A stretch of DNA of 64,000 bases from an uncultured Flavobacteriaceae bacterium (GTDB lineage Bacteria; Bacteroidota; Bacteroidia; Flavobacteriales; Flavobacteriaceae). Position 1 is the stretch's first letter, and each line of letters begins with the position of its first letter. Both the position numbers and the translations under genes were made by a program. The notes below the pieces were generated by a model. The model was not told the DNA's origin. It ran no database searches and saw only the letters and a list, made by a program, of their open reading frames with translations. Location of the stretch: contig CANMWN010000001.1 in NCBI GenBank assembly GCA_947501625.1, forward strand, positions 817,319 through 881,318, in the 5' to 3' direction. Of this stretch, positions 7,898 to 15,574 are shown piece by piece.

Positions 7898-7929
7898 TTT
7901 GTGTAATTCAAAAATACATTCTAAGTTTG
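7898..7929 (+). promoter_or_regulatory. Full-consensus flavobacterial promoter
   Basis: TTTG (7898..7901) and TAAGTTTG (7922..7929) are separated by 20 bases, exactly the Bacteroidota TTTG-N19-21-TAnnTTTG pattern. Transcription should begin near 7935, about 37 bases before small ORF 2. This is the best-defined promoter in the window. Confidence 0.75.
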
Positions 7930-7971
7930 CATCGCAATAATGCAACAGATAAGATTAAAAAACGAAGTACA

Positions 7972-8058
7972 ATGTTCAATTATCAATTAAACAAAAACAT
8001 ACAAAAAGAACTAAGTTCTTTTGATTGTTTACTTCGCAACTTTCACAAAAATAAATAG
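7972..8058 (+). CDS. Possible 28-residue peptide (small ORF 2)
   Basis: ATG to TAG, encoding a basic peptide that starts MFNYQLNKNI and ends LLRNFHKNK. The end resembles FFRHLK of small ORF 1. It lies wholly within the predicted 7935..8110 transcript, 17 bases before the terminator stem. Coding potential cannot be judged from one sequence. Confidence 0.35.
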   Translation: MFNYQLNKNIQKELSSFDCLLRNFHKNK

Positions 8059-8075
8059 CAAATACTATATATATG

Positions 8076-8110
8076 AAAAGTCCGAAGTTGTAAAATTTCG
8101 GACTTTTTTT
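8076..8110 (+). terminator. Rho-independent terminator before rtcB
   Basis: The stem AAAAGTCCGAA...TTCGGACTTTT is followed by a seven-T run. It ends about 98 bases before the rtcB ATG, so it either closes an independent small gene or controls read-through into the repair operon. Confidence 0.85.
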
Positions 8111-8208
8111 ATGGCTATAATTTCCTAAGGATTTTCCGAAACAAATTTTAAGAGTAAAGGGTTCAACCTAAAGTTAATCCCTAAAATCAAACATCTCAAA
8201 ATTAAATT

Positions 8209-9600
8209 ATGGGAAATAAACTAAAAGGAAAAGATCTAATCAAATTAGGGTTTCCAAAGAATAATAGTATCAATATTGCTTTAGGGCAAATAAATAGATA
8301 CAGAAAAAGAGAAAAGAAAGAACGCATTTTAGAAGAAGCAAAAGAGGTGTTGAAGCATCCTGAAAAGTTCCAAGGAAATGCTATTTGGGGAAAAGTTGCA
8401 GAAGGGTTGATAAAACCTGTGGAAGTTAAATTTCATCAATTAAAAAATACAAGAGCGCCATTTTCTATTTACGGTGAAAATGAAATTGATGAGCAAGCAA
8501 AATACCAATTGTATGATGCTTTGAAATTACCAATTGCAGTTCAAGGTGCTTTAATGCCCGACGCTCATTTTGGTTATGGATTGCCAATTGGCGGAGTATT
8601 AGCAACCGACAATGCTGTAATTCCTTATGGAGTTGGTTTAGATATTGGCTGTAGAATGGCTTTAAGTATTTTTCCAATGAATGTTTCGTATTTAAAAGGG
8701 AAGCAACATCAGTTAGAAAATATCTTGAAGAATCACACCAAATTTGGAATGCGTGAAACACATGATAAAAAACAAGATCATGAAATTTTTTCAAGAAGTG
8801 AGTTTAAAGATATTCCTTTAATAAAAAGATTAAAAACAAAGGCATATCAGCAATTAGGAACATCAGGAAGTGGAAATCATTTTGTTGAATTCGGAATTGT
8901 AAACATAACTGATGAAAATAATGAATTTGATTTACCTATTGGTGAATATGTTGGGTTGTTAACTCATAGTGGAAGCAGAGGTTTGGGGGCAAACTTGGCA
9001 AAGCACTATACATATTTGGCAACAAAACAATGTCCGTTACCAAAAAATGTGCAACATTTGGCTTGGTTAAATATGGATTCTCATGACGGGCAAGAATATT
9101 GGCTTGCTATGAATTTGGCTGGAGATTATGCCAAGGCATGTCATGATAATATTCATCAAAGAATTTCTAAGTTATTGGGATCAAAACCAGTAGCAATGAT
9201 TGAAAATCATCACAATTTTGCTTGGAAAGAAGTTGTAAATGGTAAAGAGTTAATAGTGCATAGAAAGGGAGCAACACCTGCTAAAAAAGGAGAATTAGGA
9301 GTGATTCCAGGATCTATGACAGCGCCAGGATATATCGTTCGAGGTTTGGGTAATACTGAAAGTTTACAATCTGCATCTCACGGTGCAGGAAGAGTGTATT
9401 CTCGAAGAAAATGTAAGGAGAAGTTTACTCAAAGCGATATTAAACATCAATTAAAAATGAATGATGTAACGCTTATTGGCGGCGGAATTGATGAAGCGCC
9501 AATGGCTTACAAAAACATTAAAAAAGTAATGAATAATCAGCAAGAATTGGTAGAAGTGTTAGGAACATTTACACCAAAGATTGTAAGAATGGATAGATAA
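8209..9600 (+). CDS. rtcB: RtcB family RNA ligase
   Basis: A 463-residue RtcB ligase that joins 2',3'-cyclic phosphate or 3'-phosphate ends to 5'-OH RNA ends using GTP and Mn2+. The metal site LDIGCR (Cys near residue 147), GTSGSGNHFVE, LTHSGSRGLG, MIENHHNF, and the C-terminal SHGAGR with the guanylated His are all present. The gene is followed after one base by prfH, which marks the RtcB2-PrfH pair known to repair ribosomes nicked at the decoding centre of 16S rRNA. The N-terminal ~75 residues, helical and basic, precede the canonical core as in this subgroup. No strong promoter is visible directly upstream; read-through from the 7898 promoter is possible. Confidence 0.95.
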   Translation: MGNKLKGKDLIKLGFPKNNSINIALGQINRYRKREKKERILEEAKEVLKHPEKFQGNAIWGKVAEGLIKPVEVKFHQLKNTRAPFSIYGENEIDEQAKYQLYDALKLPIAVQGALMPDAHFGYGLPIGGVLATDNAVIPYGVGLDIGCRMALSIFPMNVSYLKGKQHQLENILKNHTKFGMRETHDKKQDHEIFSRSEFKDIPLIKRLKTKAYQQLGTSGSGNHFVEFGIVNITDENNEFDLPIGEYVGLLTHSGSRGLGANLAKHYTYLATKQCPLPKNVQHLAWLNMDSHDGQEYWLAMNLAGDYAKACHDNIHQRISKLLGSKPVAMIENHHNFAWKEVVNGKELIVHRKGATPAKKGELGVIPGSMTAPGYIVRGLGNTESLQSASHGAGRVYSRRKCKEKFTQSDIKHQLKMNDVTLIGGGIDEAPMAYKNIKKVMNNQQELVEVLGTFTPKIVRMDR

Positions 9601-9601
9601 A

Positions 9602-10309
9602 ATGGAAACAAAAATAATACAGTTTACAGCTGCAAAAGGACCAGTCGAATGTGCTTGGGTTGTCGCCAAAGTATTAAAACTATTTTTAAAAGAGTTGATA
9701 AGTAATCAGATTGCATATCAAATTCTTCATAAAGAGAACGGAATAAAAAATACAACTGTACAATCAGCAATTTTAAAAATTGAAGGAAAAGAACTTTCAA
9801 AATTTTTAGAAAACTGGATTGGAACGATTCAATGGATTGGCACTTCTAAATTTCGAAAATTTAATAAACGCAAAAATTGGTTTATAGGATGTTATGAAAT
9901 TAACGAGATAAAAGAAGTAAAGTTATTGGATAAAGACATTCAATTCCAAGCAATTCGAAGTTCTGGACCTGGAGGACAGCATATAAATAAGGTAAGTTCT
10001 GCAATTAGAGCAACACATAAACCATCAAGCATTCAAGTGCTGGTTATGGAAAGTCGTTCGCAACATCAGAATAAAAAAATAGCAATCCAGCGATTGCAAG
10101 AGAAAGTAGCGAATTACAATTTAGGTCAATTGCAAGAACAGGTAAAAAGAAAATGGGAGAATCATTTGAATTTGGAAAGAGGAAATCCAGTAAGAGTATA
10201 TACAGGATCAGATTTTAAACCAAAGCGAAAGAAAGAAACCTTTAAAAAAGAAAGGAAATCATTAAAAAGTGATTTGCAAAAACAATTAAAAAACAAATGG
10301 AAAATTTAA
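9602..10309 (+). CDS. prfH: Peptide chain release factor-like protein PrfH
   Basis: A 235-residue class I release-factor homologue lacking the long N-terminal domain and codon-recognition part of RF1/RF2. The peptidyl-tRNA hydrolysis motif GGQ is at residues 124-126 in SSGPGGQHINKVSSAIR, followed by SRSQHQNKK, and the C-terminus is very basic. It starts one base after rtcB and overlaps the next gene by 13 bases. PrfH is thought to release stalled peptides from ribosomes with a damaged 16S decoding centre so that RtcB can reseal the rRNA. Confidence 0.95.
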   Translation: METKIIQFTAAKGPVECAWVVAKVLKLFLKELISNQIAYQILHKENGIKNTTVQSAILKIEGKELSKFLENWIGTIQWIGTSKFRKFNKRKNWFIGCYEINEIKEVKLLDKDIQFQAIRSSGPGGQHINKVSSAIRATHKPSSIQVLVMESRSQHQNKKIAIQRLQEKVANYNLGQLQEQVKRKWENHLNLERGNPVRVYTGSDFKPKRKKETFKKERKSLKSDLQKQLKNKWKI

Positions 10310-10812
10310 TTAACAATTATCTTTTCAAGGCTTTAGATGCCTATCCATATAATCTAGAAGAAGCAATTGAAGCATTGAATTATGCACTTTCTTATGATGA
10401 TAAAAATACGGAAGCATTGTGTTTGATGGGTAGAATTTATGCTGAGACTTTGAAAGATTACGAAAAGGCAAAGGAATATTATGTTGCTGCATTGGCAGAA
10501 AATGTAAACGCATTTAATATATACCCTTTTTATATCGATGTTTTATTGTGGAACGAAGATTTTGATGAAGTAACCAAATTGATAGACTTTGCATTGACTG
10601 TAAAAGGATCTGACAAGGCTGTTTTATATCTTAAAAAAGCAATTTTGCATGAGCATAAAGGCAAGTATAAGAAAGCATTAGAAGTTATTAAAATCGCTAA
10701 GAAGCATACTTATGATTTTAGTTTTATGAGTGATTTGGATTGCAATAAAGATCGTATTAAGGGGAAATTGCCTAAGAAAAAGAAGAAGAAAAAAGCATCA
10801 ACTAAAAGTTGA
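10297..10812 (+). CDS. TPR protein, third gene of the rtcB-prfH operon
   Basis: A 171-residue soluble protein with about three TPR-like helical pairs (residues ~15-150) and a Lys-rich tail with seven consecutive lysines. There is no signal peptide. The 13-base overlap with prfH shows coupling. Inference: a cytoplasmic adaptor, possibly binding ribosome or RNA through the basic tail. I know no assigned function. Confidence 0.75.
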   Translation: MENLINNYLFKALDAYPYNLEEAIEALNYALSYDDKNTEALCLMGRIYAETLKDYEKAKEYYVAALAENVNAFNIYPFYIDVLLWNEDFDEVTKLIDFALTVKGSDKAVLYLKKAILHEHKGKYKKALEVIKIAKKHTYDFSFMSDLDCNKDRIKGKLPKKKKKKKASTKS

Positions 10813-10820
10813 TGCTTTTT
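10791..10820. terminator. Bidirectional terminator between the repair operon and ssb
   Basis: The stem AAAAGCATCAACT...AGTTGATGCTTTT overlaps the last codons of the TPR gene and is flanked by A and T runs, so it serves both this operon and the convergent ssb gene ending at 10832. Confidence 0.85.
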
Positions 10821-10831
10821 AGTTTTCATAA

Positions 10832-11167
10832 CTATTTCCCACCAAGCATTAGCAGTTCATTACAAACTATTTCAGTGATATATCTTTTGTTTCCATCTTT
10901 ATCATCATAAGATCTTGAAGTAAGTTTTCCTTCAATGGCAATTTCCTTTCCTTTTTCAAGATATTTTTCTACAATTTCTGCAGTAGTATTCCAAGCAACA
11001 ACATTGTGCCATTGTGTATTTTGGATTTTTTCTCCATTTGCATTTTTAAATGATTCATTTGTAGCAATTGAAAATTTTGCAAGTTTTTTACCACTATCTA
11101 AAGTGATGATTTCTGGGTTGTTTCCTAAGTTTCCAATTAACTGTACTTTGTTTCTTAACGTACTCAT
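10832..11167 (-). CDS. ssb: Single-stranded DNA-binding protein, short form without C-terminal tip
   Basis: A 111-residue protein that is essentially one OB fold: NKVQLIGNLGNNPE at the N-terminus, TQWHNVVAWN in the middle, KGKEIAIEGKL and the YITEIVC strand at the end. It ends in LLMLGGK, without the flexible linker or acidic DDDIPF-type tip through which replicative SSB recruits partners. It is therefore probably a paralogue for competence, repair or conditional use. It is monocistronic and convergent with the rtcB operon. Confidence 0.9.
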   Translation of the reverse strand: MSTLRNKVQLIGNLGNNPEIITLDSGKKLAKFSIATNESFKNANGEKIQNTQWHNVVAWNTTAEIVEKYLEKGKEIAIEGKLTSRSYDDKDGNKRYITEIVCNELLMLGGK

Positions 11168-11352
11168 AAGATAAGTTTTTAAATAATTAATAAAATATAA
11201 TTGTCAATTCGTTTTGACACTGCAAAGATGCGGAGATTGTTTTGTTTTAAAAGATTATTAAACGGTTACTTTCGGTTGTAAATGAAGTTAAACGACTACA
11301 TTCAAATATATTTTTTGTATATTGGCATCTAATTAACTGTAAATCATAGGTT

Positions 11353-11949
11353 ATGGAGATGTCAAAATCGGTTGAGGAGTATTTTGAAAAGAACCCAAAA
11401 TGGCAAAAAGAATTAGAAAGGTTAAGGAGTATCTTACTTCAAACGGAATTTATTGAAACCTTGAAATGGGGAATTCCAACATATACTATCAATAAAAAAA
11501 ATGTTGTTGGGTTAGCAGCATTTAAAAATTATGTAGGTCTGTGGTTTTTCAATGGAAGTTTTTTAAAAGACGATTATCAAAAATTAATGAATGCTCAAGA
11601 AGGGAAAACAAAAGGTATGCGTCAATGGAGATTTAATTCGCTAGAAGAAATTGATGAGCGATTGATTTTAGAATATTCTTATGAGGCAATTCAAAATCAA
11701 AAAGATGGGAAAGAAATAAAAGTTGAACGGAATAAACCATTAGTTATTCCAGTTGAATTAGAGCGTGTTTTGTCAAAAAACAAAGAATTAAAACTCCTAT
11801 TTGAGGGTTTTACCAAATCAAAACAACGTGAATTTGCAGAGCATATAGCTTCAGCAAAAAGAGAAGCAACCAAAATGTCAAGATTAGAAAAAATTATTCC
11901 AATGATATTATCTGGTGTTGGATTGAATGATAAATATAGAAATTGCTAG
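11353..11949 (+). CDS. YdeI/DUF1801 family protein
   Basis: A 198-residue protein with an N-terminal DUF1801 domain (LKWGIPTYTINKKNVVGLAAFKNY split around residues 37-60) and a C-terminal YdeI/OmpD-associated segment (LSKNKELKLLFEGFTKSKQ onwards). No signal peptide is present. The start may be ATG at 11353 or 11359. The biochemical role of the family is poorly known; E. coli YdeI has been linked to stress tolerance. The next gene begins 3 bases downstream. Confidence 0.75.
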   Translation: MEMSKSVEEYFEKNPKWQKELERLRSILLQTEFIETLKWGIPTYTINKKNVVGLAAFKNYVGLWFFNGSFLKDDYQKLMNAQEGKTKGMRQWRFNSLEEIDERLILEYSYEAIQNQKDGKEIKVERNKPLVIPVELERVLSKNKELKLLFEGFTKSKQREFAEHIASAKREATKMSRLEKIIPMILSGVGLNDKYRNC

Positions 11950-11952
11950 TAA

Positions 11953-12303
11953 ATGGAAGATCAAAAATGTTTAGAATGTAGTGAACCTTTTAAAGGGCGA
12001 ATTGACAAGAAGTTTTGCTCTGATTATTGTAGGAATACCTATAATAATAAAGTGGATAAAGAAAGTAAGAATATGATTCGTAACGTGAATTATAGACTTC
12101 GAAAAAATTACAAAACGTTAGTAAGTTTAAATAAAACAGGAAAGACTAAAGTAACACGTGTAAAACTCTTAAGTCATAATTTTGATTTCAACACATTCAC
12201 TTCTATTTATACTACCAAAACCGGCAATATATATTATTACGTGTATGATCAAGGTTATCTTGCTTTAGAAAATGATTATTATTTGTTAATTAAAAGAGAG
12301 TAA
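11953..12303 (+). CDS. Small zinc-ribbon protein
   Basis: A 116-residue basic protein with an N-terminal zinc-binding motif CLEC-x(12)-CSDYC (residues ~6-26) of the treble-clef/zinc-ribbon type, then a basic helical region and a C-terminal beta-rich part ending YYLLIKRE. It probably shares an operon with the YdeI-like gene. Function unknown; nucleic-acid binding is plausible from the finger and charge. Confidence 0.65.
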   Translation: MEDQKCLECSEPFKGRIDKKFCSDYCRNTYNNKVDKESKNMIRNVNYRLRKNYKTLVSLNKTGKTKVTRVKLLSHNFDFNTFTSIYTTKTGNIYYYVYDQGYLALENDYYLLIKRE

Positions 12304-12304
12304 T

Positions 12305-12766
12305 TTACCAAGTATTTCCCTTTTGCTCAATAGCCGCTTTTAAAATGTCTTTTTGACTTATTTGTCCTACCAATTTTCCGTTTTCAACAATAGGGAAACG
12401 TCTTCTTTTAGAATTCAAGAATTTATTAGCAGCATCAAATATATTCATATTGCCATCAATAACATCCACATTTTTTGCCATATGATTTTCCACATTAGTT
12501 TCAGCCATTGGCATATTGAAATAACGACTTTCAGAAATTTGTTTGATACAATCTCCTTCGGAAATTATGCCAACCAATTCTCCATTATTATTGACAACAG
12601 GTCCTCCTGAAATTCTGTTTTTAATCAATGTATTCATCACATCCATCACCGATTGGTCGGGTTTAAACGTTATTAAATTTTTAGTCATATAGTCTGAAAC
12701 TAGAATAGGATTTCCAGTATTTTTTTCAGCTTTTTTTTGCGGTGCTCTAAAGTTTTTAATTCCCAT
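12305..12766 (-). CDS. CBS-domain protein
   Basis: A 153-residue cytoplasmic protein made of two CBS motifs (about residues 23-78 and 90-148), for example VSDYMTKNLITFKPDQSV and MAKNVDVIDGNMNIFDAA. CBS pairs bind adenosine nucleotides as energy sensors. No enzymatic domain is attached, so the partner is unknown. The gene converges with the zinc-ribbon gene (1-base gap). Confidence 0.88.
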   Translation of the reverse strand: MGIKNFRAPQKKAEKNTGNPILVSDYMTKNLITFKPDQSVMDVMNTLIKNRISGGPVVNNNGELVGIISEGDCIKQISESRYFNMPMAETNVENHMAKNVDVIDGNMNIFDAANKFLNSKRRRFPIVENGKLVGQISQKDILKAAIEQKGNTW

Positions 12767-12860
12767 AATAGTAAGTTTAAGTCAGTTAAATATAACAAAA
12801 TTTATATTAAGAACTTAAAAATTACTGTTTTAGGTCAAGTAAAGTTTAATAAATGTGCAA

Positions 12861-14282
12861 TTATATTTGTGTTAATCTCAAGGTATTTACCATCCCTTTT
12901 TCTTTTACAGGCATTGAAGTAAGATTAATCACATAGTCCTCTTTTTTAAGGTACCCTTTATCTATTGCAATTTGATTAATTTCTTTAATTGTAGTGTCAG
13001 TGTTGGTAATATTACTGTAATAAAATGCTTTAACGCCCCAAAGTAGATTTAGCATTGTGAGAATGCGTTTGTTGGATGTAAATGCAAGAACATGCGCTGT
13101 AGGTCTCCATGCCGATACTTGGAAAGCAGTATATCCACTATTTGTTAATGTAGAAATAGCCTTTGCATCAATATCATTAGCCATTAATGCGGCATGATGA
13201 CAAACGTTTTTTGAGATATAGCGAACCGTTTTCACATGAGGAGGTTTTACAGGTACAGTAATCAATGGAGAATCTTCAACACTTTCAATAATTTTAGTCA
13301 TGTGTTCAATAACATTTGGAGGATTAATCCCAACAGATGTTTCTCCAGAAAGCATTACAGCATCTGCTCCATCCATAATAGAATTTGCAACATCATTAAC
13401 TTCTGCTCTTGTTGGCACTTGATTGGTAATCATTGATTCCATCATTTGAGTAGCAATAATTACTGGAATTCTTGCTCTCTTTGCACGTAGAACAATTCTT
13501 TTTTGAATCAACGGAACCTCATTCATTGGAATTTCAACTCCAAGATCTCCACGAGCCACCATAAAACCATCAGAATAAGGAATCAAATCATCCATATTTT
13601 TTACAGCTTCCGGTTTTTCAATTTTTGCAATTACAGGAATTTTGTGTTTCGAATGTTTTTTAATTAAATCATGTAACATTTTCAAATCTTCACCAGTTCT
13701 CACAAATGATAAAGCAATCCAATCTACTTCTTGACCAATGGCAAAAATTGCATCTTTTACATCTTTTTCGGTCAGTGCTGGTTGAGAAATATTAGTATTT
13801 GGAAGATTTACTCCCTTTTTTGATTTTAATTCACCGCCAACAATTACTTTAGTTTTTACATTTTTCTTATTGTCAGATTCTATTACTTCAAACATCAATT
13901 TGCCATCATCTACCAATATTTTTTCTCCTTTTTTCACATCTCTAGGGAAATTTTGGTAAGTCATATATGCCATTTTGTTGTTCCCAATACACTCTTCGGT
14001 TGTGAAAGTAAATATGTCACCTTTTTTAAGTAATGCCTCTTTCATCACACCTACACGAAGTTTAGGTCCTTGTAAATCTCCTAATATAGCAGTGTAAATT
14101 CCAGTCTCTTTATTTATTTCTCTTATAGTTTTGATACGCTCAATCACATTTTCGTGTGTAGCGTGAGAGAAATTGATTCTAAAAACATTTACTCCAGCTA
14201 AGACCATTTTTTTAATAGTTTCCTTTTTGCTTGATGCTGGCCCTAATGTTGCAACAATTTTAGTCTTTTTTAGTAGTGACAT
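12861..14282 (-). CDS. pyk: Pyruvate kinase
   Basis: A 473-residue enzyme converting phosphoenolpyruvate and ADP to pyruvate and ATP. It begins KTKIVATLGPASSKKE; the substrate and cation site FRINFSHATHE, the signature VIAKIEKPEAV and the MVARGDLGVEIP block are intact. The C-terminal domain is slightly shorter than in the allosteric E. coli enzymes. It lies 3 bases downstream of the IPExxxVDY gene, an order conserved in Flavobacteria. Confidence 0.96.
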   Translation of the reverse strand: MSLLKKTKIVATLGPASSKKETIKKMVLAGVNVFRINFSHATHENVIERIKTIREINKETGIYTAILGDLQGPKLRVGVMKEALLKKGDIFTFTTEECIGNNKMAYMTYQNFPRDVKKGEKILVDDGKLMFEVIESDNKKNVKTKVIVGGELKSKKGVNLPNTNISQPALTEKDVKDAIFAIGQEVDWIALSFVRTGEDLKMLHDLIKKHSKHKIPVIAKIEKPEAVKNMDDLIPYSDGFMVARGDLGVEIPMNEVPLIQKRIVLRAKRARIPVIIATQMMESMITNQVPTRAEVNDVANSIMDGADAVMLSGETSVGINPPNVIEHMTKIIESVEDSPLITVPVKPPHVKTVRYISKNVCHHAALMANDIDAKAISTLTNSGYTAFQVSAWRPTAHVLAFTSNKRILTMLNLLWGVKAFYYSNITNTDTTIKEINQIAIDKGYLKKEDYVINLTSMPVKEKGMVNTLRLTQI

Positions 14283-14285
14283 AAA

Positions 14286-14750
14286 TTAAAATATTAAATA
14301 ATCCTTAGAATTTAATTTGTTGGGATTTATGGTATATGATGTAATAACTTGACTTATTTTATTTACTTTTTCAATCGTTCTAAACAATTCAACAGTTGTT
14401 ATATCGCCTTCTATTTTTAGAAAATAATCTACGTTTTTTTTCTCAGGAATTAGCAATGAAGTATTACTAAACATTTCATTGATTGAAAATAGATTTTCAG
14501 AATTATTTTGAGTGGTTTTACCAGTAAATTTATTAGCTATTAAATAATAAGATAATTGGTTTTTCACATCAATAAATTCAAAAATAGGAAAAGAAACATT
14601 TTTATTTTTAAAGTCTAAACTATAAGCAGATTTTTTGAATTTCATATTTAAGTCAGCATTCAATAAATAAGCTAATTTATAATCTTCAATAGAACTGTGA
14701 ATTCCAATTAAAGAGTATTCATCAACCAAATCTAACGAGTGAATATGCAT
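14286..14750 (-). CDS. IPExxxVDY family protein
   Basis: A 154-residue protein with the defining motif IPEKKNVDYFLKI in the C-terminal third. It is cytoplasmic and without known function. Members are commonly encoded, as here, between rnc and pyk, and it probably forms an operon with pyk. Confidence 0.88.
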   Translation of the reverse strand: MHIHSLDLVDEYSLIGIHSSIEDYKLAYLLNADLNMKFKKSAYSLDFKNKNVSFPIFEFIDVKNQLSYYLIANKFTGKTTQNNSENLFSINEMFSNTSLLIPEKKNVDYFLKIEGDITTVELFRTIEKVNKISQVITSYTINPNKLNSKDYLIF

Positions 14751-14835
14751 AAAAGTGAGTTAAATACGAAATGCTAAAATAAGGAATATTTAAATTCCTA
14801 ACTTAATAATTAACTAAATCGTTTGCGTGAATCGT

Positions 14836-15567
14836 TTATGAGATTTCGTTTTGAAAGGCAAAATAAGCTCTTTTTGAAGCAATTTCTTCAGCTTTTTTCT
14901 TAGAGGTTGCACGACCTTTGGCAATTATTTTATTGTCCAAAAACAACTTGACGCTAAAATGTCTAACGGTATCATTTCCAGTATCATCATAGACATCGTA
15001 TAAAAAGTCTTTCTTTTCTTTTTGACACCATTCAATAAATAAACTTTTATAACTGGTTATTTTCCCCTCAAGTGTTGGGATATTTACATAAGGCTTAATA
15101 ACTCGCTTGTAAACAAACTTTTTACAATGTTTATAACCTTTGTCTAAATAAATTGCGCCAATGAGCGCTTCAAAGATATTTCCATTAATGTTTTCACCAA
15201 ATTTTGACCTAGAAACATTACTTTTTACAAATCTTATAAGATTTAAATCTCTACCCAATTCATTTAGATGTTCTCGACTTACAATTTTAGATCGCATTTT
15301 GGTTAAATAACCTTCACTTCCTGATGGAACTTTTTTAAATAGATAAGAAGCAATAACTGAGCCTAAAATAGCATCACCCAAAAACTCAAGTCTCTCATAA
15401 TTCTGAGGATTTCCAAGTTTGGTAGTTTCTTTAATCGATCTATGAATAAACGCCTTTTTATAGATATCAATATTCTTAGGCTTAAAACCTAAAATATTTT
15501 TTAATTCACGATAAAAATCATCATCATTTTTAGTTCGAGATGATATTATTTTGCGAATAAAACCCAT
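14836..15567 (-). CDS. rnc: Ribonuclease III
   Basis: A 243-residue double-strand-specific endoribonuclease. The catalytic RNase III domain has the signature ERLEFLGDAILG (residues ~61-72) and the second metal site in FEALIGAIYLDKGY. A double-stranded RNA-binding domain occupies ~165-240, ending SKKKAEEIASKRAYFAF. It lies 7 bases downstream of fabF on the same strand. Confidence 0.96.
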   Translation of the reverse strand: MGFIRKIISSRTKNDDDFYRELKNILGFKPKNIDIYKKAFIHRSIKETTKLGNPQNYERLEFLGDAILGSVIASYLFKKVPSGSEGYLTKMRSKIVSREHLNELGRDLNLIRFVKSNVSRSKFGENINGNIFEALIGAIYLDKGYKHCKKFVYKRVIKPYVNIPTLEGKITSYKSLFIEWCQKEKKDFLYDVYDDTGNDTVRHFSVKLFLDNKIIAKGRATSKKKAEEIASKRAYFAFQNEIS

Positions 15568-15574
15568 TAATAAA

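Larger units (their letters stand above)
7935..8110 (+). ncRNA. Predicted ~175-nt small transcript upstream of rtcB
   Basis: The transcript is bounded by the consensus promoter at 7898..7929 and the terminator at 8076..8110. It contains a 28-codon ORF and near its 5' end the short inverted repeat GCATCGCAATAATGC. It could be a small RNA, a small-protein mRNA, or the attenuated leader of rtcB. I do not recognise a known RNA family. Confidence 0.45.
7510..8208. other. 699-base gap with two small transcription units
   Basis: No conventional gene is present. The stretch contains two successive units, each with a short ORF followed by a strong rho-independent terminator: 7614..7676 with 7701..7734, and 7972..8058 with 8076..8110. 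The second has a full-consensus promoter at 7898..7929. Between them lie related AT-rich strings, CTATTGATTG near 7760 and again near 7864. The last ~100 bases before rtcB show no clear promoter. Confidence 0.6.

Noticed and set aside
7510-8208. tRNA or rRNA gene in the long gap
   Set aside because: No cloverleaf, CCA end or conserved rRNA string is visible; only small ORFs, a promoter and terminators.
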